Shown: positions 35,301-42,786, counted from the first letter of the stretch. The stretch: 56,894 nucleotides of DNA from an uncultured Chloroflexota bacterium (GCA_937988705.1 CALKIA010000334.1:1-56894); one strand, 5' to 3'. The notes: generated by a model not told the origin, from the letters alone. Numbers and translations are program-made.

Positions 35301-35574
35301 CGCCAACCGTCGGCAGGAGCACATCGGGCTGTTCCGCCTCGATGATGCGTTCGAGGATTTCCGGCGTGAGCGGCTCGACGTAGGTCGCGTCGGCAAATTC
35401 GGGATCGGTCATGATGGTCGCGGGGTTGGAATTGACCAACACCACGCGGTAACCCTGCGCGCGCAGCACCTTGCACGCCTGCACGCCGGAATAGTCAAAT
35501 TCGCAGCCCTGCCCGATGACAATGGGGCCAGAGCCGATGATCAGAATGGTGTTGATGTCAGTTCGTTTTGGCAT
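32383..35574 (-). CDS. carB: Carbamoyl-phosphate synthase, large subunit
   Basis: A 1063-residue CarB with two ATP-grasp halves: IGSGPIVIGQGCEFDYSG in the first, GGGPNRIGQGIEFDYCCVH in the second. PSFTLGGSGGGVA and PSYVLGGRGMAIV are the ATP-grasp loops. The C-terminal MGS-like allosteric domain (GMGFKLIGTSGTSDYLSELG) is present. It makes carbamoyl phosphate for arginine and pyrimidines. It is the last gene of the argJ-carA-small protein-carB operon. Complete and canonical. Confidence 0.96.
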   Translation of the reverse strand: MPKRTDINTILIIGSGPIVIGQGCEFDYSGVQACKVLRAQGYRVVLVNSNPATIMTDPEFADATYVEPLTPEILERIIEAEQPDVLLPTVGGQTALNLSKTLAESGILAKYNVELIGAVLESIDLAEDRQLFKQAMVEVGLSCPPSEIVSTVDEALAAAETLNYPCLVRPSFTLGGSGGGVAFDEAQLREISERGIKLSPVGQVLIEKSVLGWKEYELEVMRDVAGNFVVVCTIENLDPMGVHTGDSITVAPAQTLTDKELQRLRNMARIVLDKVGLATGGANVQFAVNPIDGQVYVIEMNPRVSRSSALASKATGFPIAKIAALLAVGYTLDEIPNDITRVTPASFEPSLDYIVVKIPRWDFAKFPGADQTLGPQMKAIGEVMAIGRTFPEALQKGIRSLDIGMLGFGYTLPQTAAEALKLPTAQRLFQVAAALSQGVTPVEVAEKTGFDSWFVAQLAEIDVLRDQISERTVEQLSPVDWLQLKRNGFSDAHLAQILHTPPLTIRSARKAAGVIPSYYRVDTCAAEFEAHTPYLYSTYEEDDEAFPTDKKKVMILGGGPNRIGQGIEFDYCCVHACFALKELGYETIIVNCNPETVSTDYDTADRLYFEPLTFEDVMNIIDREQPDGVLVQFGGQTPLNIARALSESGAPIWGTSVDTIDLAEDRKRFNALMAQLDIPQPPGDTAMNREEALAVAHKIGYPVLIRPSYVLGGRGMAIVFDDDMLSRWIDEHIQWTGHPVLIDQFLDDAFEIDVDALCDGAQVTIGGIMQHIEEAGIHSGDSACVLPPYKISQYHVEIIREYTEEIGLAMGVKGLFNIQFAIKDEIVYVLEVNPRSSRTVPFVSKATGVPLASYAAQIAAGKTLADLGFEEEPEVDGFFVKEAVLPFQKFPGVDARLGPEMRSTGEVMGHASSFGHAFAKAELAASTRLPMSGTVFISVNPYDRGAVMKIARDLHGMGFKLIGTSGTSDYLSELGLPVEQVNKVSDGSPHVVDLIRAGKIDLIINTPRGGQAHYDGALIRGTAHLYGVPIITTMSAAQAVVQGIRALRKKPLKVRSLQVHHHV

Positions 35575-35578
35575 AAGC

Positions 35579-35800
35579 TCACTTCGTAAACGCGCTCTGG
35601 AACTCTTCGATCAGAAACCAGACCGCAATAGCTGCCGTGATGAAGAACACGCACGCCCCACCAAACACCACAGTGATGGTGAGCTGCGGGTGTTGTCGAA
35701 ACCAGTGCCGGCTAGACCAACCGCCGCCGATGAGCACCACCGTCCCAACGAGCAGCAGCAGAATCGTTCCATCAGGGAGCGTCGGTCCAGCGGAGGTCAT
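35579..35800 (-). CDS. Small two-helix membrane protein between carA and carB (73 aa)
   Basis: Two hydrophobic helices (ILLLLVGTVVLIGGGW and ITVVFGGACVFFITAAIAVWFLI) separated by a basic loop (SSRHWFRQHPQ). The ATG at 35800 overlaps the carA stop as ATGA, and the stop lies 4 bp before the carB start, so it is translated in step with both subunits. I recognise no family. Whether it serves carbamoyl phosphate synthase or is a passenger is open. Confidence 0.7.
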   Translation of the reverse strand: MTSAGPTLPDGTILLLLVGTVVLIGGGWSSRHWFRQHPQLTITVVFGGACVFFITAAIAVWFLIEEFQSAFTK

Positions 35801-36924
35801 ACACTGACCGCGCCTTTGACCCGATTCACGAACTCGTCAAACAGATAGAGCGAGTCGTGCGGGCCGGGCGCAGCCTCCGGGTGATATTGCACGCTGAACG
35901 CGCCCATTTCGACATGGCGCAGGCCTTCAATCGTGTTGTCGTTCAGGTTAATGTGCGTGACTTCTGCGCCGCCCAGGTCGCTGTCCGCGGTGACCGCAAA
36001 GCCGTGATTGTGCGAACTAATCTCGATCACGCCTGTGAGCAGATTTTTCACAGGTTGGTTGCCGCCGCGATGCCCGAAGCGCATCTTTTCGGTCTGGCCG
36101 CCGAGCGCCAGCGCCAATATCTGATGTCCCAGGCAGATGCCGAAGATCGGCACTTTGCCGAGCAGATTGCGCGTGTTGTCAATCATGCTCGTGACGGCGG
36201 CGGGATCGCCGGGGCCGTTGCTCAGAAATACGCCCGCCGGGTTCAGCGCCAGCACAGCGTTCGCGGGCGTGGTCGCCGGGACGACGGTCACGCGCAGACC
36301 ACGGTCAGTCATCATGCGCAGAATGTTCTTCTTGATGCCCGTGTCATAGGCGACGATCAGCGCGCCATTCGGATCATACGGGTGATTGACGTACCAACCG
36401 GGATCACTTTTCTGCGTCCAGTTGTACGGTTCGGCGCACGTCACATCGTCGACCAGATTCCAGCCGGACATATCCGGCGACTGCCGCGCAATCTCGACCA
36501 GCGCCGCCGCGTCTTCCGCCGCCTCGCCGTGGGCGATGGCCGCGCGCATCACGCCCTTTTCGCGGATGTGCCGCACAAGCGCCCGCGTCGCCACGTCGGA
36601 GATGCCGATCACGCCGTGTTCACGCAGATAGCCATCGAGGTCGCGCTGCGACCGCCAGTTGCTCACCACGGGGGAGAGTGCTCGCACCACGAAACCGGAC
36701 ACCCACACTTTATCCGACTCCACGTCCTGCGGGTTGATACCCGTGTTGCCGACATGCGGCACTGTCAGCGTGACAATCTGTTTGTGATAGGAGGGATCGG
36801 TTAATATTTCCTGATACCCGGTCATCGACGTGTTGAAGACGAGTTCCCCCGTCTGCACCCCATCCGCGCCGAAGCCCGTTCCGGCGAACGTCCGCCCGTC
36901 TTCCAGTGCGATCAATGCTTTCAT
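35797..36924 (-). CDS. carA: Carbamoyl-phosphate synthase, small (glutaminase) subunit
   Basis: A 375-residue CarA. The N-terminal domain reads ALIALEDGRTFAGTGFGADG and SMTGYQEILTDPSYHKQIV. The class I glutaminase domain has FGICLGHQILALALGG (Cys nucleophile) and VQYHPEAAPGPHDSLYLFDEF (catalytic His and Glu). It supplies ammonia to CarB. The gap to argJ upstream (97 bp) is occupied by a palindromic repeat. Confidence 0.96.
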   Translation of the reverse strand: MKALIALEDGRTFAGTGFGADGVQTGELVFNTSMTGYQEILTDPSYHKQIVTLTVPHVGNTGINPQDVESDKVWVSGFVVRALSPVVSNWRSQRDLDGYLREHGVIGISDVATRALVRHIREKGVMRAAIAHGEAAEDAAALVEIARQSPDMSGWNLVDDVTCAEPYNWTQKSDPGWYVNHPYDPNGALIVAYDTGIKKNILRMMTDRGLRVTVVPATTPANAVLALNPAGVFLSNGPGDPAAVTSMIDNTRNLLGKVPIFGICLGHQILALALGGQTEKMRFGHRGGNQPVKNLLTGVIEISSHNHGFAVTADSDLGGAEVTHINLNDNTIEGLRHVEMGAFSVQYHPEAAPGPHDSLYLFDEFVNRVKGAVSV

Positions 36925-36944
36925 ACATAGTCCCCGATGTCATC

Positions 36945-37013
36945 GTAGGGACGAGGCATGCCTCGTCCTCTTTCACCTTCTCTACAAAAGGACGAGGCAT
37001 GCCTCGTCCCTAC
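36945..37013. repeat. Dispersed double-hairpin repeat inside the argJ-carA gap
   Basis: GTAGGGACGAGGCATGCC then TCGTCC, about 20 nt of spacer, then AGGACGAGGCATGCC then TCGTCCCTAC. Each half is a near-perfect palindrome and the two halves are also direct copies of each other. It sits within an apparent operon and could affect coupling between argJ and carA. Confidence 0.78.
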
Positions 37014-37021
37014 AAATATCT

Positions 37022-38233
37022 CTAACTACGGTAGTGCCCGTTGATCGACACATAATCGTGGCTGAGGTCGCAGGTCCACACCTTAATGGCGTTGCCCGGC
37101 GCCAAACCACAGTCAAGATCGACCCGAATTTCGGCTTGCTGCATGATGGCCGTCGCAGCTTCCTCGCTGTAACCCGTCGGCTCACCGTGGGCAATCAATT
37201 GGACGGCGTCGCCCCCCTTGAGCGGTGCAATCGAAAGGCTGAGCTGGCCGGCATCGAGCGTCACACCCGCGCGTCCCGCCGCCGCAAGGATGCGTCCCCA
37301 GTTGGCGTCCGCGCCGTAGAACGCGGTCTTGACCAGCGGTGAGGTGGCAATCGTGTTACCGATTTTACGGGCATCATCTTTGCTCTGCGTGCCGCTCACC
37401 GTGATCTGAATGAACTTGGTCGCGCCTTCGCCATCCCGCACAATTTCGCGCGCCAGCAGTTCGCAGGCCGCGCCGAGCATGATCTCGAATTGTTCCAGCG
37501 CGGCGGGGTTATCGACCGTCACGCCGCTCGCGCCATTCGCCAGCACGAGCACGGTGTCGTTGGTACTCGTATCACCGTCCACCGCAATCGCGTTGAACGT
37601 TCCCTCGTTGACACGCTTGAGCACGGTGTCGAGGTCGGTCTGGCTGATGGCCACATCGGTGACAAGCACGCTGAGCATGGTCGCCATGTTCGGCGCAATC
37701 ATCCCCGCCCCCTTGGCAATGCCGCTCAAATGGACTTCGCGCCCGTTGACTGGGAAGACGAAATGCACCGCCTTGGGGCGTGTATCCGTCGTCATGATGC
37801 CTTTGGCGGCGCTCTCCCAATCATCACCAAGCGCATCCGCCGCCAGTTCGACGCCGCGTGCGATCTTCTCCATCGGGAGCTGCGTGCCAATCACGCCCGT
37901 GGACATCACCAGCACTGAGTCGGCGGGGATGCCGAGCTTAGCGGCGGTGAGCTGCGCCATCTGATGCGCGTTCTCAATCCCTGACTGCCCCGTGCAGGCG
38001 TTCGCGCACTTGGTATTGATGGCGACCGCGCGCATCCCGGTTGAATTCGCGGCTAACTTCTCCATATCGACCAGTACCGGCGCAGCTTTTACTTGATTGG
38101 TGGTGAACACACCGGCCGTCACGCACGGCGACTCGCTGACAATCAGCGTGAAATCGAGCGCGCCGTCCGGTTTCAACCCGGCGCTCACTCCTGCTACTTT
38201 GAAGCCCATCACCGTCGAGTTCCGATCTCCCAC
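37022..38233 (-). CDS. argJ: Bifunctional ornithine acetyltransferase / N-acetylglutamate synthase
   Basis: A 403-residue ArgJ, which moves acetyl from N-acetylornithine to glutamate and so runs the cyclic arginine pathway. The autocleavage site lies in MIAPNMATMLSVLVTD, where Thr becomes the nucleophile of the beta chain. AINTKCANACTGQ and TAFYGADANWGRILAA are other signatures. I chose GTG 38233, since AAGGGGAG lies 5 nt upstream. It heads the operon argJ-carA-small protein-carB. No arginine-rich leader is visible in the 93 bp upstream, unlike argC. Whether it is mono- or bifunctional cannot be told from sequence. Confidence 0.93.
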   Translation of the reverse strand: MGDRNSTVMGFKVAGVSAGLKPDGALDFTLIVSESPCVTAGVFTTNQVKAAPVLVDMEKLAANSTGMRAVAINTKCANACTGQSGIENAHQMAQLTAAKLGIPADSVLVMSTGVIGTQLPMEKIARGVELAADALGDDWESAAKGIMTTDTRPKAVHFVFPVNGREVHLSGIAKGAGMIAPNMATMLSVLVTDVAISQTDLDTVLKRVNEGTFNAIAVDGDTSTNDTVLVLANGASGVTVDNPAALEQFEIMLGAACELLAREIVRDGEGATKFIQITVSGTQSKDDARKIGNTIATSPLVKTAFYGADANWGRILAAAGRAGVTLDAGQLSLSIAPLKGGDAVQLIAHGEPTGYSEEAATAIMQQAEIRVDLDCGLAPGNAIKVWTCDLSHDYVSINGHYRS

Positions 38234-38258
38234 TGCTTCTCCCCTTTTTGTGCAAGAT

Positions 38259-38287
38259 TTCACAAAATCACGATCAGAGAATAGAAT
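38259..38287 (+). promoter_or_regulatory. Promoter of the secreted repeat protein
   Basis: TTCACA (38259-38264), 17-bp spacer, TAGAAT (38282-38287). The ATG at 38327 follows AAAGGACGTCCTC. Confidence 0.5.
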
Positions 38288-38326
38288 AAAGCTATGTGCG
38301 GTTCAGTCTTCAGAAAGGACGTCCTC

Positions 38327-40111
38327 ATGAAACACGAAAGAAGACTCCTCACCTGCCTGTTCCTTCTCTTGTTGATCGGTGGTATCGCTCGCCCGATCTA
38401 CGCGCAAACCGAGATACTCTCTCAGCTTGGGCGCACCTTGGATGGTACTATTTCCGTGCAGTTACCCGCCGGTTGGATGACCCAAGATACGGCAACTTCC
38501 ATTTTTACCTCAGCTTTCGCTTTTGGCGACAGCGCCGCTTCGCTGCAAGAACTGCTCGGAACGCTCACCGGCGGCGAAAGTGCACTGACCACGCCGCACA
38601 GCAACGGTTTGATCGGCATTGTCGATACCCGCCTGACGAGCGGACTGTCGACCCAGGTGGCGATCACCTCGCTGCTGCAAGGCATCATTCAGGATTTGAC
38701 AGCGCAAGGGGCGCGTGTTCTCGAACAGCAATCGGCCATGCTCGGCGGTCAATACCCGGCGTCGCTGATCGTAGTCGAAATTACCGCCCGCAGCGCCAAA
38801 GGTTTTGTCGGCGTCTTCGAGACGCCCCTCGGCATCGCCGAAGTGAGTCTGGGTGCTGTGCCACAGCGCAACTTCGACAGCCTGCGCCCACAGCTGGAAG
38901 CGATCCTCAACACCATCCGCCTTCCGGCAGAAGAAACGACGGCCATCCAACCCCCGGCGGTCGAGCCGAATCCGCCAGCAGAACCCATCAACCAAGCGGG
39001 CGGACTCGTTCGCAGCCCCAATGATCAGTTTTCGGTGAGCCTGTCTGACGACTGGATGAGCCACAGCCTGCAGCTCGAAGGTTTTAATGATGTGGTCGCC
39101 TTCGGCAGCACGCAAGCCGCCGCCAATGCGATTAGCACGCTGATCACAGAGGGGACGGGGATCGAGACCTTCACAGGCATTGGCGGTTTGATCGGCGTCG
39201 TTGACAGCGCGCAGCTGGACGCCGCCCAGGTGAGTGAAGCGTCGATCGCGCCGCTCATGCAGCAGTTGCTCGGCAGCATCGAGACGGGCGATGTGCAGGT
39301 GATCGAACAGCCAGCCGATCACACCTTTGGCGGCGTGTATCCCGGTCAATTGGCGCTGACGAACATTGGCTATCTCGGCGTATTGTTCGCCAATCAGCAG
39401 TTCGTCATCGTGCTGGTCGTGACCGACGCACTCAACGCCCAGCAAGCGGAAATGCTGGCAATTATGGAGACGATCCGCGTACCGGCGGCCGCCGGTGGCA
39501 GTGTCGTGCCTGTCACGGGCGAGACAGTCACCGTGCGCGCCGCGCAAGCTAGCCTGTCGCTGGAATTGCCAGATAGCTGGGTCACACTCGACTTTGTGGC
39601 CGCGAACGATGCTTTCGCCTTCGGCGACAGTGACACCGCCGCGCAAACCCGGCTCGCTTCGGCTTACCCTCAACTGGCGGAAAGCGGAGCTATCAGCGGG
39701 CTTGGCGGTTTGATCCTGCTGTACGATGCGGCGGCGGTCAACGTCGATTCCGCGCAGCCTAATCTGACTGCCCTGATGGATCAGGTCGTGAGCGGGCTGG
39801 AAGGTCAGGGTTACCGCATTATTGAAGCCGCCCAAGCTGTGACCATCGGCGGCAGCAACGGCTTGGTCGTGCAAATTGCGGGCACGGAACAGGGCTATCT
39901 CGCGCTCGTGCTGTTTGGCGACCAACTCGCCTACATCACAGCGACGGGCACGCCGAACAATTTCGCGCAGAACGACATGCTGCTGCTCGGCATCCTCCAA
40001 TCGATCCACGTCCCGGCCGCAGCGGAAAGCGGCGGCTTGGGTGGTCTGGGCGGACTGGGCAGTAACACGACGCCCACGCCCCCCGGATTGGGCGGGCTGG
40101 GTGGAAGCTAA
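38327..40111 (+). CDS. Secreted protein with three repeated domains and a Gly-Leu-Gly tail
   Basis: A 594-residue exported protein. The signal peptide MKHERRLLTCLFLLLLIGGIARPIYAQ ends in AYAQ-like residues. Three repeats of roughly 150-190 residues follow, each with a similar course: an opening strand with W (LPAGWMTQD, LSDDWMSHS, LPDSWVTLD), a small-residue stretch with AFGD/AFGS, then a GLIGIVD / GLIGVVD / GLILLYD strand. The C-terminus is GGLGGLGGLGS, a Thr/Pro stretch and GLGGLGGS. I do not recognise the family; the fold may be like PsbP/LpqN-type lipoproteins. Start chosen at ATG 38327 by its ribosome-binding site and signal peptide. Confidence 0.7.
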   Translation: MKHERRLLTCLFLLLLIGGIARPIYAQTEILSQLGRTLDGTISVQLPAGWMTQDTATSIFTSAFAFGDSAASLQELLGTLTGGESALTTPHSNGLIGIVDTRLTSGLSTQVAITSLLQGIIQDLTAQGARVLEQQSAMLGGQYPASLIVVEITARSAKGFVGVFETPLGIAEVSLGAVPQRNFDSLRPQLEAILNTIRLPAEETTAIQPPAVEPNPPAEPINQAGGLVRSPNDQFSVSLSDDWMSHSLQLEGFNDVVAFGSTQAAANAISTLITEGTGIETFTGIGGLIGVVDSAQLDAAQVSEASIAPLMQQLLGSIETGDVQVIEQPADHTFGGVYPGQLALTNIGYLGVLFANQQFVIVLVVTDALNAQQAEMLAIMETIRVPAAAGGSVVPVTGETVTVRAAQASLSLELPDSWVTLDFVAANDAFAFGDSDTAAQTRLASAYPQLAESGAISGLGGLILLYDAAAVNVDSAQPNLTALMDQVVSGLEGQGYRIIEAAQAVTIGGSNGLVVQIAGTEQGYLALVLFGDQLAYITATGTPNNFAQNDMLLLGILQSIHVPAAAESGGLGGLGGLGSNTTPTPPGLGGLGGS

Positions 40112-40120
40112 GCACCTGTG

Positions 40121-40143
40121 GGGCGCAGAGATCCTCTGCGCCC
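40121..40143. terminator. Bidirectional hairpin between converging genes
   Basis: GGGCGCAGAG-ATC-CTCTGCGCCC, a perfect 10-bp stem with a 3-nt loop, between the secreted repeat protein and argD. Confidence 0.7.
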
Positions 40144-40167
40144 GCCCCTGTTCCCCTATACTCACCT

Positions 40168-41352
40168 TTAGGCTTGCTCCGCGAGCATGCTGGTGAGGCG
40201 TTCGACCAGGCGATCCACATGCTGCTTAGTGGCGATGAGCGGCGGCACGAACCGAATCGTATTCACGCCCGCACTCACCATGAGCAGACCGTGTTCATAG
40301 CCGGCTTCAACCACTGGAGTTACGTCAGTCGTTAATTCCAGGCCGACCATCAAACCACGTCCGCGCACTTCTTTGATGAGCGGGCTATTGATTTCGCTCA
40401 GACGATCGCGCAGGTATTCGCCCGTCTCGCTGACCTGCGCCAGAAATTCGGGCTGGCTGATGCGTTCCAGCACGTATTTGGCGACGCCTGTCACGAACGG
40501 GTTGCCAGCAAAAGTCGAGCCATGATCGCCGGGATGAATGTGCGCCGCGACCGCTTCAGTTGTGAGGATCGCACCAATCGGCAGGCCACCCGCCAGCGGC
40601 TTGGCCAGCGTCATGATATCGGGTGTGATACCGCTCTGGGTATGCGCCCATAAATCACCCGTGCGTCCCATGCCGCACTGCACCTCATCGAACACCAGCA
40701 CCGCGCCATATTGATCGCACAGGCGGCGCAGCGTCGCGAGGAATTCCGGCGCCGCGTCATAGATGCCGCCTTCGCCCTGCAGCGGCTCGACAAACACGGC
40801 GCAGGTTTGGGCGCTAATGGCCGCTTCCGCCGAGGCAATATCGTTGAATTCGGCCAGTACGGCGTCGGGCATCAGCGGCTGGAAGGCCTTCTGATACTTC
40901 TCTTTCGGCGTGAGCGCCAACGACCCCATGGTACGCCCATGAAAAGCATGGCTGAAGTGGACGATCTGCGTTTTGCCGGGAACACCGCTGTCCGCCGCGA
41001 CTTTACGCGCAAACTTAATCGCGCCTTCGTTGGCTTCTGTGCCACTGTTGGTGAAGAACACCCGGTCGGCAAACGACTTCGCGCACAGCAGCGTGGCCAG
41101 TTCCGCCTGCGGCACGGTGTAGTACAGGTTACTCGTGTGAATCAAGCCCGTCGCAGCTTTTTGGATCTCCGCGGTGAGGCCGGGATCGCTGTAGCCGAGC
41201 GCGTTGACCGCGATGCCCGCGACCCAATCGTCGTAGCTCTTGCCAGTGCTGTCGTGCAGCGTCATCCCCTCCCCACCGACCAACACGAACGGCGGGCGCT
41301 TGTACGACTGAACAATGTGCGTGTTTTCCAGTTCAATGATCGGATGAACCAC
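40168..41352 (-). CDS. argD: Acetylornithine aminotransferase
   Basis: A 394-residue class III PLP aminotransferase. FTNSGTEANEGAIKFARK and HAFHGRTMGSLALTPKEKY are family marks; VFDEVQCGMGRTGDLWAHT holds the conserved Asp; the PLP lysine lies in TLAKPLAGGLPIGA; GDHGSTFAGNPFVTG follows. It makes N-acetylornithine. I take GTG 41352 (VVHPIIELENTH) as start, 5 bp after the HNH gene stop, with AAAGAGG upstream. Last gene of the argC-argB-HNH-argD operon. Confidence 0.93.
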   Translation of the reverse strand: MVHPIIELENTHIVQSYKRPPFVLVGGEGMTLHDSTGKSYDDWVAGIAVNALGYSDPGLTAEIQKAATGLIHTSNLYYTVPQAELATLLCAKSFADRVFFTNSGTEANEGAIKFARKVAADSGVPGKTQIVHFSHAFHGRTMGSLALTPKEKYQKAFQPLMPDAVLAEFNDIASAEAAISAQTCAVFVEPLQGEGGIYDAAPEFLATLRRLCDQYGAVLVFDEVQCGMGRTGDLWAHTQSGITPDIMTLAKPLAGGLPIGAILTTEAVAAHIHPGDHGSTFAGNPFVTGVAKYVLERISQPEFLAQVSETGEYLRDRLSEINSPLIKEVRGRGLMVGLELTTDVTPVVEAGYEHGLLMVSAGVNTIRFVPPLIATKQHVDRLVERLTSMLAEQA

Positions 41353-41357
41353 CCCTC

Positions 41358-41930
41358 TTACCCTCTTTCTGCTGATTGCTGCTTGATAAATTCGGTCCAA
41401 TGCAACTGTTGTTCCACCCACGCGGGCACATCTCTGCCCAATTCGATCCAGCCGTTGTTCGCTTCATAACGGATGGTCGCTAAACACCAACCTAGAATTT
41501 TCTCCGCCGTGTCTGCGGCGACCTTGCCCGAAAACAAGACGTGCAGCACCAATTTGCGGCTGTACTCTGAATCGCGCACGAGCGCGTTGTACATCAGGTG
41601 ATGCAGCTCATGGCAATTCGCGCACAGCTGGATTGTCACCCGGTTTTCGCCGTGCATCGCGACATCCCACAGGTGATGCCGGTGCGAGGCCGGATAGCCA
41701 CACGCCGAACACGCGGTCACCCGTTCGCGATAAGTCGGGCGGCGGCGCACCTTAGAGCGGCGGTACTTCTGCAACCGGTAGAAGTCCAACCAGTGATCGA
41801 GTACGGCCTCGGCGTCTTCGCTGTCGTCCGCGAACACCTTTTCGAACGACTCGACGATCTCGCCCGCCTGCTTCTCGCGGTACAGCTCGCGGATCAATTG
41901 GTAAAGGGCTTGCTTACGTTCCTCAGACAC
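41358..41930 (-). CDS. HNH endonuclease-like protein inside the arg operon
   Basis: A 190-residue protein. The HNH signature is complete: CSACGYPASHRHHL, then ENRVTIQLCANCHELHHL, giving two CxxC zinc pairs and the His-Asn-His residues. The N-terminus is helical and charged (RKQALYQLIRELYREKQAGE); the C-terminus has LGWCLATIRYEANNGW. It lies between argB (95 bp away) and argD (5 bp). No mobile-element marks. It could be a DNA-processing enzyme or a diverged nucleic-acid-binding protein; its link with arginine synthesis is only positional. Confidence 0.8.
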   Translation of the reverse strand: MSEERKQALYQLIRELYREKQAGEIVESFEKVFADDSEDAEAVLDHWLDFYRLQKYRRSKVRRRPTYRERVTACSACGYPASHRHHLWDVAMHGENRVTIQLCANCHELHHLMYNALVRDSEYSRKLVLHVLFSGKVAADTAEKILGWCLATIRYEANNGWIELGRDVPAWVEQQLHWTEFIKQQSAERG

Positions 41931-41963
41931 GTTCGCGACTTTCTACTCAACTCGCCTGCTAAA

Positions 41964-42024
41964 CCTCACCCCCAGCCCCTCTCCTAAAGGAGAGGGGAGT
42001 CGAGCGCAGCGCGACAGGGGGAGG
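41964..42024. repeat. CCCCCAGCCCCTCTCC-type palindromic repeat
   Basis: CCTCACCCCCAGCCCCTCTCC, then GGAGAGGGG and CAGGGGGAGG, so nested arms pair. It occupies most of the gap between argB and the HNH gene and is distinct in sequence from the GTAGGG family. Confidence 0.6.
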
Positions 42025-42777
42025 CTAAGTCGTTTCCGTGAACACCGTCCCGCCGCCGCGGGCGAGTCCTGCCAGATTGGTAATCACGGTCTGCTCGACA
42101 CCTTCGGCCAGCGCTTCCAGCGCCGTCTTGACCTTCGGGATCATGCCGCCGAAGATGGTCCCATCCGCAATCAGATCGCCTACTCGCTGCGGCGTCAACT
42201 GCGGAATAACCGCGCCGTCCCTGAGCACGCCTTCGACGTTGCTCACAAACACGAGGCGATCGGCTTCCAGTGCCGCCGCGACCGCCCCGGCGACGTGATC
42301 GGCATTAACGTTGAAATTATTGTCTTCGCCCAAACAAATTGGCGCGATGACCGGAATGATCCCCTGATCAAGGTAATCGATCAGCAGATCGACGCGCACG
42401 GCGGTGACTTCGCCCGTAAAGCCCATATCGACGGACTCGTGAAACAGCTTCTGCGCGCTGACCAGGCCTCCATCTACGCCGCTCAGCCCAACCGCGTCGA
42501 TGCCCGCGTTGACGAGCGTCCGCACGATGCGCTTGTTGACTGTGCCGCACAGCACCATTTCTACCAGTGCCAGCGATTCAGCGTCGGTGATGCGCAGCCC
42601 GTCGACATAGCGCGGCTCAATGCCGAGGCGGGTTTGCAGCGCCGTGATCTCTTTGCCGCCGCCGTGCACAATGGCGATCGGATCATCGATATCCTTCAAC
42701 GTGGCGGCCAGTTCCGCGAGAAAATCCGGGCTGTCCAGTTCGTGACCACTGATCTTAATGACAATCGGTGCAGGCAT
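42025..42777 (-). CDS. argB: N-acetylglutamate kinase (short, apparently arginine-insensitive type)
   Basis: A 250-residue amino-acid kinase. IVIKISGHEL at the N-terminus, AIVHGGGKEITALQTRLG, the substrate-binding NVNADHVAGAVAAALEAD, and GTIFGGMIPKVKTALEAL are the family motifs. It phosphorylates N-acetylglutamate. The protein begins directly at the first kinase strand and lacks the N-terminal helix that mediates arginine feedback inhibition in hexameric NAGKs (established for Thermotoga and Pseudomonas), so allosteric control by arginine is unlikely. LysZ-type activity is unlikely: no LysW gene is nearby and the operon is headed by an arginine leader. Confidence 0.92.
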   Translation of the reverse strand: MPAPIVIKISGHELDSPDFLAELAATLKDIDDPIAIVHGGGKEITALQTRLGIEPRYVDGLRITDAESLALVEMVLCGTVNKRIVRTLVNAGIDAVGLSGVDGGLVSAQKLFHESVDMGFTGEVTAVRVDLLIDYLDQGIIPVIAPICLGEDNNFNVNADHVAGAVAAALEADRLVFVSNVEGVLRDGAVIPQLTPQRVGDLIADGTIFGGMIPKVKTALEALAEGVEQTVITNLAGLARGGGTVFTETT

Positions 42778-42786
42778 TGTGATCTC

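Noticed and set aside
41964..42024. CRISPR-like repeat
   Set aside because: A single palindromic repeat, with no regularly spaced copies or spacers here or anywhere else in the window.
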